DNA of 64,000 nucleotides, taken from the NCBI GenBank assembly GCA_038198775.1, contig JBBPZV010000018.1, forward strand, positions 124,001 to 188,000. The letters are read 5' to 3'. The position numbers were made by a program, and so were the translations under genes. The DNA is from JACCYJ01 sp038198775 (GTDB taxonomy: Bacteria; Actinomycetota; Actinomycetes; Propionibacteriales; Nocardioidaceae). Positions 8,281-16,092 of this stretch are shown here, one piece after another; the first letter of the stretch is position 1, and the number at the start of each line of letters is the position of its first letter. The notes under the pieces are model-generated. The model made no database searches, was not told the origin of the DNA, and saw only the letters and a program-made list of their open reading frames with translations.

Positions 8281-8723
8281 GACCGGTCCTCCCGGAACGT
8301 GCCGTACGGCTCGACGTGGGTGCTCGCGACCCGGACCGACGGGGCTCCGCCACCGAAGACCGCCGGCGCGATGGGCAACGGCTGCTGCACGGTCACCGAC
8401 ACGCTCACCTCCGACCCCGGTCGCAGGCAGCCCACCGGGTCGGGAGCACAGCGGACGACCAGCGTGTACGCGGCCGCGTCGATCCCCTGGTCCCCCAACG
8501 CCACCCGAGCTGCCTGGTCGGCCCGTGCATAGGCGACCGACTGGTTCGGCGCGAGGACGAAGGCGCGACCGGCGGCACGGCTGGCGGCACTGGCAGCGTA
8601 CGAGGCGCGCTGGACGTCGAATCCGGCGAGCAGCAGGTAGACCAACGGCACCAGCAGCAGCAGGCCGAGCCAGATGAACTCCACCAGCGCCGTCCCGGAC
8701 TCGCGTCGCCGCCTGGCGCTCAC
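8277..8723 (-). CDS. TadE-like minor pilin (second copy)
   Basis: The 148-residue product starts at the GTG at 8723, overlapping the stop of the upstream gene by GTGA. It shows the TadE signature: a basic head ending in ESGTALVEFIW, followed directly by a hydrophobic helix (LGLLLLVPLVYLLLAGFDVQRASYAASAASRAAG). In this family the residue before the conserved Glu is the processing point for a prepilin peptidase. The C-terminal part is extracellular. It is one of two adjacent TadE-like genes, suggesting paired minor pilins. No prepilin peptidase gene is visible in the window. Confidence 0.82.
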   Translation of the reverse strand: MSARRRRESGTALVEFIWLGLLLLVPLVYLLLAGFDVQRASYAASAASRAAGRAFVLAPNQSVAYARADQAARVALGDQGIDAAAYTLVVRCAPDPVGCLRPGSEVSVSVTVQQPLPIAPAVFGGGAPSVRVASTHVEPYGTFREDRS

Positions 8724-9121
8724 CGTGGCACCGTCTCCTCGACTGCATGACCGGCCACCTCGATGGCCACCGCAGGGCCGAACAGGCCGAGCGCGGGCAC
8801 CTCGGCGCGGACCCGTACGACCACTCCCGGGTACCCGTCGACGCTCGAGGCGCCGGCGCTCACCTTGGACGCGTACCGGGCGGCCAGTGCGCCGTCGATC
8901 AGCTGGCGAGTCCGCGCCGCGCCGTCGGCCGGACCCCGGTCCACGGTGGCCGCGTAGCGAGCCCCTTGCGAGGCGGCAGCGGCGAGCGTGTTTCGGACAT
9001 GCAGCACCAGCCCGAGCTGGACGATGCCCAGCACCAGCGGAACCGCGATCACCATCACCAGCACGAAGTCGACGACGGCGGCGCCCGGCTCGCGGGCGTT
9101 CCGCCCGCGTGCTGCGACCAA
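8720..9121 (-). CDS. TadE-like minor pilin (first copy)
   Basis: The 133-residue protein has the TadE head EPGAAVVDFVLVMVIAVPLVLGIVQLG, a prepilin-type hydrophobic helix with an acidic residue (Asp in place of the usual Glu) near its start. The segment HVRNTLAAAASQGARYAA follows and is typical of TadE. The remainder is a predicted extracellular domain. The next gene starts within its stop codon, and the small pilin gene ends three bases upstream, so this is a tightly coupled unit of the tad operon. It is expected to be inserted in or to cap the Flp pilus. Confidence 0.82.
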   Translation of the reverse strand: MVAARGRNAREPGAAVVDFVLVMVIAVPLVLGIVQLGLVLHVRNTLAAAASQGARYAATVDRGPADGAARTRQLIDGALAARYASKVSAGASSVDGYPGVVVRVRAEVPALGLFGPAVAIEVAGHAVEETVPR

Positions 9122-9124
9122 CGC

Positions 9125-9340
9125 TCAGCCGCCCACCGAGGAGAGCGCGTCTTGCAGCATGCTCTTCAGCTGCGGTCCCGCGATCGCGGTCAGCAGCGCG
9201 ACCAGCCCGGCCGTCATCACCGTGATCATCACCCAGCCGGGTACGTCTCCACGCTCCTCCCGGGGGCGCTGCGCCAGCCCCCAGCCCACCGCGGTCAGCA
9301 CGGTCCACCAGGCCATACTCGTTCGTCTGGTCATCGACAT
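9125..9340 (-). CDS. Small Flp/Tad-type pilin-like protein
   Basis: This is a 71-residue protein from an ATG at 9340, with GGAGG nine bases upstream; a GTG at 9343 is the other candidate. A charged stretch (RPREERGDVPG) is followed by one hydrophobic segment, WVMITVMTAGLVALLTAIA, and a short amphipathic tail. Size, single helix and position between tadC and tadE fit the structural Flp pilin. The typical Flp motif (GATAAEYGLL) is replaced by GDVPGWVMIT, which is seen in actinobacterial tad loci. It is probably the major or a minor subunit of the pilus. Confidence 0.7.
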   Translation of the reverse strand: MSMTRRTSMAWWTVLTAVGWGLAQRPREERGDVPGWVMITVMTAGLVALLTAIAGPQLKSMLQDALSSVGG

Positions 9341-9364
9341 CACTCGCTTCCTCCGTACGGCTTG

Positions 9365-10297
9365 TTATGGGGTGGTGAGCTGCAGGCCGATGACCCCGGG
9401 ATAGAACGCGAACACGACGGTCACCGGCAGGATGAGGAAGACGACCGGGACCATCATCGACACCTCTTTGCGAGCGCCGGCCTCGATCAACGCCCGCCGA
9501 CCCGCCTCACGCACGTCGGCCGCCTGCGCGTGGAGCACGTCGACGAGCGGGGTGCCGCGCTCGATGGCCACGGCCAGTCCCTCGGCGAAGCGGGCGATCA
9601 CCGGCACCCCGGTACGGGCGGCGAAACCCTCCAGAGCCCGGTGCACCGGCGTACCGGTCCGGACGTGTCCGAGCACCTGCTCGATGTCGCGCGCCAGCTC
9701 ACCGTGGCTGACCCGTGACACCCGCTCCAGTGCGGAGACAGCGCCCTCTCCGGCGGCGACGGACAACGCGAGCAGGTCGGCAATCGTGGGAAACTCCGCG
9801 AGCATCCGCTCCTCGCGGTGCTGCACGGCGGTCGTCAGCGCCTGGTCGCGGGCCAGGACGCCCACGGCGAACGCGACGACGCAGGCGACCAGCAGCGGCA
9901 AGGGCGCGATCGCACCGCGCAGCGCCAGCAGGATTCCCAGGACCGCCGTCGCCGCGAACGCGAGCAGTCCCCACTGCACCTGGGACACCCGGAACTGCTC
10001 GACGCTCGATGCGGAGGCCAGCCGGGTCAGCCTTCGGCGCACCGAGGCCGCCCCGCCGAGCACTCGCTCCAGGGTCGCGGCGAGCCGGCGCACCGAGGGG
10101 CCGAAGACGGCCCAGCCCACCGCGGCCGGACCCACCCCTCTGGGGGCGGTGCGCGAGGCTTGCGGCAGGTCCCGCAGATAGGGAACCACCCGGTCCGCCA
10201 GTGCCGGACGGCGGGATCCAAGTGCGCTGGTGACCACAAGCCACAGGCCGACGCCGGCACCCACGCCGAGCAGCGCACCCAGCGCCGCGGAGCTCAC
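9365..10297 (-). CDS. tadC: TadC-like type II secretion F-domain membrane protein
   Basis: The 310-residue product has an N-terminal membrane segment, a long cytoplasmic stretch and the T2SSF domain (EFPTIADLLALSVAAGEGAVSALERV, then FAEGLAVAIERGTPLVDVLHAQAADVREAGRRALIEAGARKEVSMMVPVVFLILPVTVVFAFYP, cited as separate blocks). The last membrane helix lies in that final block. TadC with TadB forms the inner-membrane platform for Flp pilus extrusion driven by the CpaF ATPase. The GTG at 10297 overlaps the tadB stop by GTGA, so the two are translationally coupled. Confidence 0.88.
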   Translation of the reverse strand: MSSAALGALLGVGAGVGLWLVVTSALGSRRPALADRVVPYLRDLPQASRTAPRGVGPAAVGWAVFGPSVRRLAATLERVLGGAASVRRRLTRLASASSVEQFRVSQVQWGLLAFAATAVLGILLALRGAIAPLPLLVACVVAFAVGVLARDQALTTAVQHREERMLAEFPTIADLLALSVAAGEGAVSALERVSRVSHGELARDIEQVLGHVRTGTPVHRALEGFAARTGVPVIARFAEGLAVAIERGTPLVDVLHAQAADVREAGRRALIEAGARKEVSMMVPVVFLILPVTVVFAFYPGVIGLQLTTP

Positions 10298-11148
10298 GAC
10301 AGCACCCGCTTCTCGATCGGTAGCCTGCCCAGCCAGGTCATGAGCCGGTACGCCGCCATGCACACCGCGGCACCTACCGCCAGCACGAGCGCACCCCCAG
10401 CCGAGGCGTACCGGCTGATGACGTCGGGTTGGAAGGACAGCATCGCCAGCACGAGCCACGGGCCAGCCACCGCGAGCCGGGCCCCGTTAACGGTCCAGGA
10501 CTGCCGGGCCTCGAGCTCAGCCCGAGTGCGCGCGTCGTCGCGCAGGAACCCCGACAGCGCCCGCAGCATCCGTCCCAGGTCCCCGCCCCCCACGTCGCGC
10601 GCGATCCGCAGGCCTTCGACGACTCGGTCCCCCACCGGGTCGCCGAGCCGTGCCTTGAGCAGGTCGAGGCAGTCGCTGAAGCGTCCCGACAGCTGGTAGT
10701 CGCGTGCGAACGCGACGAACGGCTCGCGCAGCGGCTCAGGCCCCCGCTCTCCCAGTTGGATCAGCGCCTCGGGCAGTGACAGACCAGCGCGCACGGCGGA
10801 GGCGAGGTTGTCGACCGCCTCCGGCCACAGCTCGGCGAACTCGCGTTGCCGCCGCAGCGCGCGGCCTCGTAGCGCCGCGATCGGCAGGTAGCCGGCCAGC
10901 AGGGTGAACGCCGCGGCCACGGGTACGGTCCTCGACACCGCCAGCATCGCGGCGCCGCTGACCACCGCGCTGCCAGCGCACAGCAGCCAGACGCTCGTGG
11001 CCGTCACGCCGTCGACACCGGCCCGGCGGAGCAGGCTGGAGACGCTGGAAACCCTCCGGCCGCCGCAAGGAGCCGGGGGGTCGGACGACAACGCCGACCA
11101 GGCCAGCAATAGGCCGGTCCCGAGCAGCAGCCCCAACACGGCGCCCAC
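10294..11148 (-). CDS. tadB: TadB-like type II secretion F-domain membrane protein
   Basis: This is a 284-residue membrane protein with an N-terminal hydrophobic segment (LGLLLGTGLLLAWSA), two further helices near residues 50-95, and a T2SSF domain. The family motif is LWPEAVDNLASAVRAGLSLPEALIQLGERGPEPL. C-terminal helices include GPWLVLAMLSF and GGALVLAVGAAVCMAAY. It forms the pilus platform with TadC. The cpaF stop lies one base before its start and tadC begins inside its stop codon, so cpaF-tadB-tadC is one coupled transcription unit. Confidence 0.88.
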   Translation of the reverse strand: MGAVLGLLLGTGLLLAWSALSSDPPAPCGGRRVSSVSSLLRRAGVDGVTATSVWLLCAGSAVVSGAAMLAVSRTVPVAAAFTLLAGYLPIAALRGRALRRQREFAELWPEAVDNLASAVRAGLSLPEALIQLGERGPEPLREPFVAFARDYQLSGRFSDCLDLLKARLGDPVGDRVVEGLRIARDVGGGDLGRMLRALSGFLRDDARTRAELEARQSWTVNGARLAVAGPWLVLAMLSFQPDVISRYASAGGALVLAVGAAVCMAAYRLMTWLGRLPIEKRVLS

Positions 11149-11149
11149 G

Positions 11150-12472
11150 TCAGCTCGTGCCGCTGGACACGCGGTCGGCGTCGCGGTGCAGCAGGCGCTC
11201 GACGTCGACCCCGACCCGCTCGTACCTGTCCACCCGCGGTGGCAGGCCGGCGAGCCGGCGTAACCGGCCGTCCCGGAGGCCGAAGAGCTGCTCGGCCTCG
11301 ATCACGTCGTTCTCGACCCTGCCTGGCACCGCCACGATCTCCTCGACCCGGCGGGTTCCGTCAGGCTCGATGCCGATGTGCACGACGAGGTCGACCGAAG
11401 CCGCGACCGTCGGCACGACGAAATGCGACCCGATGTTCTCCCCAGCGAGCAGCGGCAGCGTGCACATCTTGACCAGGGCTTCGCGTGCGGAGTTGGCGTG
11501 CAGGCTGGCCATGCCCGGCAGGCCGGCGTTGAGGGCGAGGAGCAGGTCGAGGCACTCCTCCGCCCGGACCTCCCCGACGATCATGCGGGACGGGCGCATC
11601 CGCAGCGACTGCTTCACCAGCTCGCGCAGCCGAATCTCTCCGGTCCCCTCCAGCCCGGCCTGGCGGGTCTGCATCGCCACCCAGTCCGGATGACCGAAGC
11701 GCAGCTCGAAGACCTCTTCGCATGAGATCACGCGGTCACCGCTGGGGATCGCCGCCGCGAGGCAGTTGAGCAGCGTGGTCTTGCCTGCCTGGGTGCCTCC
11801 GCACACGATGACGTTGAGGCCGGCCACAACCGAGGCCCGCAAAAAGGCTGCGGCCTGCGCCGACAGCGTACGCAGGGTGACGAGATCGTCCAACGTGTGC
11901 GCGCGAGCCACGAACTTGCGGATGTTGACCGCGGCGAAGCCTCGGGAGACACCCTCCAGGACGACGTGGAGGCGGTGCCCACCAGGAAGCAGGGCATCTA
12001 CGAAGGGCTGGCTCAGGTCCAGCCGGCGACCGCTGGTCTTGAGCATCCGCTCGACGAGCTCCCGAACCTCCTCAACGCTCAAGACCGTGGTGGTCAGCTC
12101 GTGTCGCCCTTGCCTCGCCACGAAGACCCGGGCGGGGTCGTTGACCCAGACCTCCTCGACCGTCGGGTCGTCGAGGTAGGCTTGGAGAGGTCCGTACCCG
12201 CAGATCAGCGCGACGAGGGCGTCCACCAGCGCCGAGGTGTCCTCCAACGCCGCGACCGCGCCGGTCAGGCTCCGCTGGTCGTGCGCCGAGACGACACGAT
12301 CGGCGATCCCGCGAACCGCGACCGGGTCGGCCTGCGGGTCGACCCCGCCGTCACGGACCCGCTCACGCACCTGCTCAGCCAGCGCCACCGCGAGCGGGGT
12401 GCCTGCAGGTGTCGCGTCCGGCCGGGAGTCGATCCGAGTCGACTGGCGCCCGTTGAGCCGCGTGGTCGCCAT
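11150..12472 (-). CDS. cpaF: CpaF/TadA family pilus assembly ATPase
   Basis: This is a VirB11-like secretion ATPase of 440 residues. The core contains the N-terminal domain (YGPLQAYLDDPTVEEVWVN), Walker A GGTQAGKTTLLN, Asp box (CEEVFELRF), Walker B region RMRPSRMIVGEVRAEE and the His box GMASLHANSA. It powers Flp pilus assembly at the cytoplasmic face with TadB and TadC. The ATG at 12472 (MATTRLNGR) is chosen over a far upstream in-frame codon because it sits right after GGGGACAGC and the extra residues look non-coding. It is the first gene of the operon. Its CpaE and CpaB partners are encoded 20 kb away. Confidence 0.94.
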   Translation of the reverse strand: MATTRLNGRQSTRIDSRPDATPAGTPLAVALAEQVRERVRDGGVDPQADPVAVRGIADRVVSAHDQRSLTGAVAALEDTSALVDALVALICGYGPLQAYLDDPTVEEVWVNDPARVFVARQGRHELTTTVLSVEEVRELVERMLKTSGRRLDLSQPFVDALLPGGHRLHVVLEGVSRGFAAVNIRKFVARAHTLDDLVTLRTLSAQAAAFLRASVVAGLNVIVCGGTQAGKTTLLNCLAAAIPSGDRVISCEEVFELRFGHPDWVAMQTRQAGLEGTGEIRLRELVKQSLRMRPSRMIVGEVRAEECLDLLLALNAGLPGMASLHANSAREALVKMCTLPLLAGENIGSHFVVPTVAASVDLVVHIGIEPDGTRRVEEIVAVPGRVENDVIEAEQLFGLRDGRLRRLAGLPPRVDRYERVGVDVERLLHRDADRVSSGTS

Positions 12473-12539
12473 GCTGTCCCCACTTCGCCGGCCCAGGCTG
12501 GTCTGCACCTGCCGGCGATCCTGGCATGCGGGCAACTGG

Positions 12540-13322
12540 TTACGGAAGGGGTCGATTTGTCCTGTGGACAGCCGGCGCGGACCCGTCGCCCGGAACGGCT
12601 GGAAAGCAGCCGGCGGACTTGCCGACCTTGCGCAGGCCGTGCCGGTCGCCCGCTCCCCAGGTGGCACGCTTGCGGGTCAGCGTCGGGTACATGATCTGCG
12701 CGTCGTCCTTGACGTGCTGCAGCCCTACCGCGTGGCCGAGCTCGTGCATCATCAGCTGGCCTTCAGTTCCCTGCGTGCCGTACCTCGGGCCGCGCCCGAA
12801 GCCGGGATGGAGGCTCACCTTGAAGTTGAGCAGCACGTAGCCGGTGATGATCTGACCGGTGGACAGCCACTGCGGACCGCCGAGGCCGGCGGCACCGCCG
12901 GTTGCCTTCGGCCGGCCCCAACCCAGGACCAGGTCGGTGCCCCTGGGGTACTTCGCAAGCTGCTTCGGTGAGACGTGGGTCCTGCCCCGGAACCGGAAAC
13001 GCAGCCCGGTCGCTCGCTTGATGCGCGCCACCGCCTCCTTGGCCTGCGCGACCGCCCGCTTAGGCGACCGGTGGACGTTGATGCGCCAGCCCTGCCTCTC
13101 GCACGGGTTCCAGTGCACCGGCTCGCCGGCGATCTTGGCGATGAAGTTGTACGCCTTGGGGTTGCCGCGGGGCCGCTCGAGGTGCGCCGAGGCGCGAGTG
13201 GGGGTGGGCGCCGCGATCCCCGGCGTACCGGCCATCAGCAGGCCCAGGGCCACCCCGGCGGCCAGGGCAAGCTGGCTGGCCCGGTGGCGCGGGCGGCGAC
13301 TCCGGCGGAAAGTGACTGTCAT
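12540..13322 (-). CDS. Secreted matrixin-like zinc metalloprotease
   Basis: The 260-residue product starts at an ATG with GGAGG nearby. It begins with a twin-basic, Ala-rich signal peptide (ASQLALAAGVALGLLMAGTPGIAA). The catalytic signature HELGHAVGLQH (HExxHxxGxxH) near the C terminus and the following IMYP Met-turn define a metzincin of the matrixin/archaemetzincin type. The metal ligands are all present. It probably cleaves extracellular or wall proteins. It is leftward, upstream of the tad operon but separated from cpaF by 67 bp. Whether it processes pilus components is only a guess. Confidence 0.85.
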   Translation of the reverse strand: MTVTFRRSRRPRHRASQLALAAGVALGLLMAGTPGIAAPTPTRASAHLERPRGNPKAYNFIAKIAGEPVHWNPCERQGWRINVHRSPKRAVAQAKEAVARIKRATGLRFRFRGRTHVSPKQLAKYPRGTDLVLGWGRPKATGGAAGLGGPQWLSTGQIITGYVLLNFKVSLHPGFGRGPRYGTQGTEGQLMMHELGHAVGLQHVKDDAQIMYPTLTRKRATWGAGDRHGLRKVGKSAGCFPAVPGDGSAPAVHRTNRPLP

Positions 13323-13482
13323 CGTCGTCCTCCCGGACCCGAGGGGGAACACGGAATGTGACTGCTGAGCGAGCAGGGTTGACCCCTTGACCAACCCCAT
13401 CTCGGATCCAGCCTAGGGGTGGTCGGTTTGGCGCACCCCCCCGGTCGTGGCCTTGACCGCCTTCGAACCGCACAGGTGCGCC

Positions 13483-14733
13483 TCAACGGGCCAGCCGAGC
13501 CGACTCGTCACCGACCCACAGGTCCACCAGCCCGGTGAAGTGCGCCAGGAACCGCTCCCGCTCGGGGACCGGGTAGGTCGCCTCGACGGTCTCGCGCAAC
13601 AACGCGGCGAAGTGCCTGCCCGACACCCACTCGAGCACCTGCTCGTCGAAGTGCGGCAGGTGCTCGGCGCACCACGACCAGTACCGCTCGGTGTCGAGGT
13701 GCTCGTCGGCCAGAGCGAGGTACGCGGCCATCTTGGCGCCGTAGTCGAGCGAGTCGTCGTCCGCGACCGCGAAGTAGCGCCGGGTGCGCAGATCCGTCGT
13801 CGCGGCTCGCCCGGTCACCAGGCAGAACGCCGACCAGCGCACCAACGCCCGGATCGCCCACGGGAAGTAGTAGTGCAGGGACGTCAACGCCACGTCGGGA
13901 CAGGCGTTGGCGTAGTCGATCGGATGGACCTCGTCGCCGTTGACCAACATCTCCGCGGAGTTGAACTCCCAACCGAAGAAGGCGTTCACGATCCGGCTCA
14001 CCGCGACGCACTCCGCTCCCGCGGCCGGGCTGAGGAACTCGTGCGACACCGCGTACCTGTCGTGCATCGGCTGGTCGGGGCGGAAGTCCATCACCATCGT
14101 CTCGGGCCCGATCGAGAGGGCACGCGCGAACTTCTCGTACTCCACGGTGGCCTGCAGGTGCATCAGCATCGCGCCGGAGTCGTCGTACGCTCGGTGCAGG
14201 CCGGCCGGGTCCTCGATCCGCGAGACACCGCGCCAGCCGCCACCGTCGAACGGCTTCATGTAGAGCGGGTAGCCGAGCTCGGCGGCGATCGCCTCGAGGT
14301 CGAAGGGGCGGTTGTACGCCGCGGCGGTGTAGGCCCAGCGTGAGTTGTCGACCGGGTTCTTGTAGGGCACCAGCACCGTCGGCGGGATCTTCAGCCCGAG
14401 GCGCAGCATCGCGCAGTAGGCACTGTGCTTCTCCATCGACTGGAAGGTGAACGGTGAGTTGAGCAGGTAGGTGCCGTTCATCAGGGCGGCCTTCTTGAGC
14501 CACTCGCGCGGGTGGTAGTACCAGTGCGCCAGCCGGTCGATGACGAGGTCGGCCCGCACCGGATCGGTGAGTCCGAACGGTTCGATCGCGAGACGCTCGC
14601 AGGCCAGCTCGTGCCCGCGGCCGTGCTCATCGGTGATCGGCCCGACGCGGCTCAGCAACGCCTCGAAGGCCCGCGACCAGTCGTTCTCGGTGCCGAGCAG
14701 CAAACCGACGAGGTGACGCGCTGGCTCAGCCAC
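13483..14733 (-). CDS. ATP-grasp-like protein of unknown function
   Basis: The 416-residue soluble protein contains an ATP-grasp-like core. The part TAAAYNRPFDLEAIAAELGYPLYMKPFDGGGWRGVSRI matches the lysine and Gly-rich phosphate-binding loop, and IDYANACPD and MVMDFRP resemble the acidic metal-binding regions (blocks cited separately). It also has WYYHPREWLKKAALMNGTYLLNSPFTFQ near the N terminus. I recognise no named enzyme. ATP-grasp enzymes ligate carboxylates to amines or thiols, so it may make a peptide-like or cofactor bond. It is divergent from the GH3 lipoprotein gene across a 113-bp gap, with no biosynthetic neighbours that would hint at a substrate. Confidence 0.6.
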   Translation of the reverse strand: MAEPARHLVGLLLGTENDWSRAFEALLSRVGPITDEHGRGHELACERLAIEPFGLTDPVRADLVIDRLAHWYYHPREWLKKAALMNGTYLLNSPFTFQSMEKHSAYCAMLRLGLKIPPTVLVPYKNPVDNSRWAYTAAAYNRPFDLEAIAAELGYPLYMKPFDGGGWRGVSRIEDPAGLHRAYDDSGAMLMHLQATVEYEKFARALSIGPETMVMDFRPDQPMHDRYAVSHEFLSPAAGAECVAVSRIVNAFFGWEFNSAEMLVNGDEVHPIDYANACPDVALTSLHYYFPWAIRALVRWSAFCLVTGRAATTDLRTRRYFAVADDDSLDYGAKMAAYLALADEHLDTERYWSWCAEHLPHFDEQVLEWVSGRHFAALLRETVEATYPVPERERFLAHFTGLVDLWVGDESARLAR

Positions 14734-14846
14734 ATCGTCTCCTCGCGGCCCTGGGTGGCGCCGTTGCGTAGGTCTGCGGCACGGGTCTCACCGTAACGGG
14801 ACGGTACGGTGGGTGAGCGACGTCGCCACGGGCGAGGGGATCGGAC

Positions 14847-16007
14847 ATGGTGTTCCAGCGCTTCGTGCCAGTCGCTATGGCGTTGACGGTCTCGATGGCG
14901 TCGGCGTGCAGCGCCAGTCCCACCGACGCCGGCACCCGGTCGTTGCCCGGAGCCGTCGCCAAGCCGTCGTGCGCGCACCGCGCGCTTAGCAAGTTGACCC
15001 TGCACGAGCGCGTCGGCCAGCTGTTCGTCTCCGGCGTCGACAGCAGCGCTCCCACCCACGACCAGCTGCGTGCCATCGGGCGCTACCACCTCGGCGGTGT
15101 GATCCTGACCGGCCGCAGCAACGCCGGCGTGGACGCCGTTCGGCGGCTCTCGCACCGCCTCCAGCGGCGCTCCAAAGGTCCGGCAAAGCTGTGGATCGCC
15201 GCCGACCAGGAGGGCGGATACGTGCAGGCGCTGCGCGGACCCGGCTTCTCCGACATCCCGACCGCGTTGCAGCAGGGCCGTCTCTCTCCGCACCACCTCC
15301 GAGCACGCGCGCACAAGTGGGGCTCGCAGCTTCGCCGGGCGGGCGTCAACCTGGATCTCGCCCCTGTCGCCGACACGGTGCCGGCGTCGCTCGGCACCGG
15401 TAACCCCCCGATCGGTCGTTACTACCGCGAGTACGCCCACCGGCCGGGTCGTGTCGCCAAGCATGCTCGGGCCGCGTGGCGAGGACTGCGTTCGGCCCAC
15501 GTCTCCGCAACGGCCAAACACTTCCCGGGGCTCGGCCGGGTCCGGGCCAACACCGACACCACCGCACACGTACGCGACGCTGTCACCACCCGTCACGACC
15601 GGTACGTACGCCCGTTCCGGGCGCTGGTCGACGCCGGCATTCCGCTGGTCATGGTCTCCTCGGCCCGCTATACCCGGATCGACCGATCCCACCTCGCCGC
15701 CTTCTCACCGACGGTGATGCGCGGCATGCTGCGCTGGGATCTGGATTTCAAGGGGGTGGTGATCTCCGACGACTTCGGCAGCGCGGCCGCGGTCCAAAAC
15801 CTGCCAGCGGGCAAGCGTGCGGTGCGCTTCCTGCGCGCCGGCGGAACCGTGGTGCTGACCGTGTCGGCTGCCGTGGTCCCCGCGATGGTGCGCGCCGTCT
15901 GGCGCCGGGCCAAGAACCACGAGCACTTGCGGTCACTCGTTCGCGCCGACGTGCTGAGGGTGCTGCGGGCCAAGCGCGGCAACGGGCTGGTGTCCTGCCA
16001 CCACTGA
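14847..16007 (+). CDS. Glycoside hydrolase family 3 (NagZ-like) lipoprotein
   Basis: The 386-residue protein begins with a signal sequence ending in a lipobox-like ASAC (Cys21), suggesting a membrane-anchored exported enzyme. The GH3 barrel follows: WIAADQEGGYVQAL (117-130), the KHFPGLG motif (224-230) found in the NagZ subgroup, and ISDDFG (306-311), in which Asp308 would be the nucleophile. The NagZ-type His of the flexible loop lies in the KHFPG motif. The likely substrate is beta-N-acetylglucosaminyl-linked wall or glycan fragments. It ends just before the 22-bp repeats shared with the convergent GDH gene end. Confidence 0.88.
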   Translation: MVFQRFVPVAMALTVSMASACSASPTDAGTRSLPGAVAKPSCAHRALSKLTLHERVGQLFVSGVDSSAPTHDQLRAIGRYHLGGVILTGRSNAGVDAVRRLSHRLQRRSKGPAKLWIAADQEGGYVQALRGPGFSDIPTALQQGRLSPHHLRARAHKWGSQLRRAGVNLDLAPVADTVPASLGTGNPPIGRYYREYAHRPGRVAKHARAAWRGLRSAHVSATAKHFPGLGRVRANTDTTAHVRDAVTTRHDRYVRPFRALVDAGIPLVMVSSARYTRIDRSHLAAFSPTVMRGMLRWDLDFKGVVISDDFGSAAAVQNLPAGKRAVRFLRAGGTVVLTVSAAVVPAMVRAVWRRAKNHEHLRSLVRADVLRVLRAKRGNGLVSCHH

Positions 16008-16026
16008 GGCGCGGAATCTCGGCGCC

Positions 16027-16092
16027 GGAACTCTCGGATGGTCGTGCCGAAACTCACGGATGGTCGCACTGGAACTCACGGATGGTCAGAGG
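16027..16092. repeat. Three tandem 22-bp repeats at a convergent gene junction
   Basis: Three head-to-tail copies with an exact 22-bp period lie at 16027-16048, 16049-16070 and 16071-16092. All share the core AACTC-CGGATGGTC with one variable base. They fill the gap between the convergent GH3 and GDH genes, and the last copy contains the GDH stop codon. I see no hairpin in the unit, so it is not an obvious terminator. Confidence 0.85.

Noticed and set aside
7849..8748. A 299-codon reading of the TadG-like gene starting at 8748
   Set aside because: The first half is out of frame with the TadE-like gene that occupies the same DNA; the GTG at 8280 overlaps the preceding stop and gives a normal TadG-like head.
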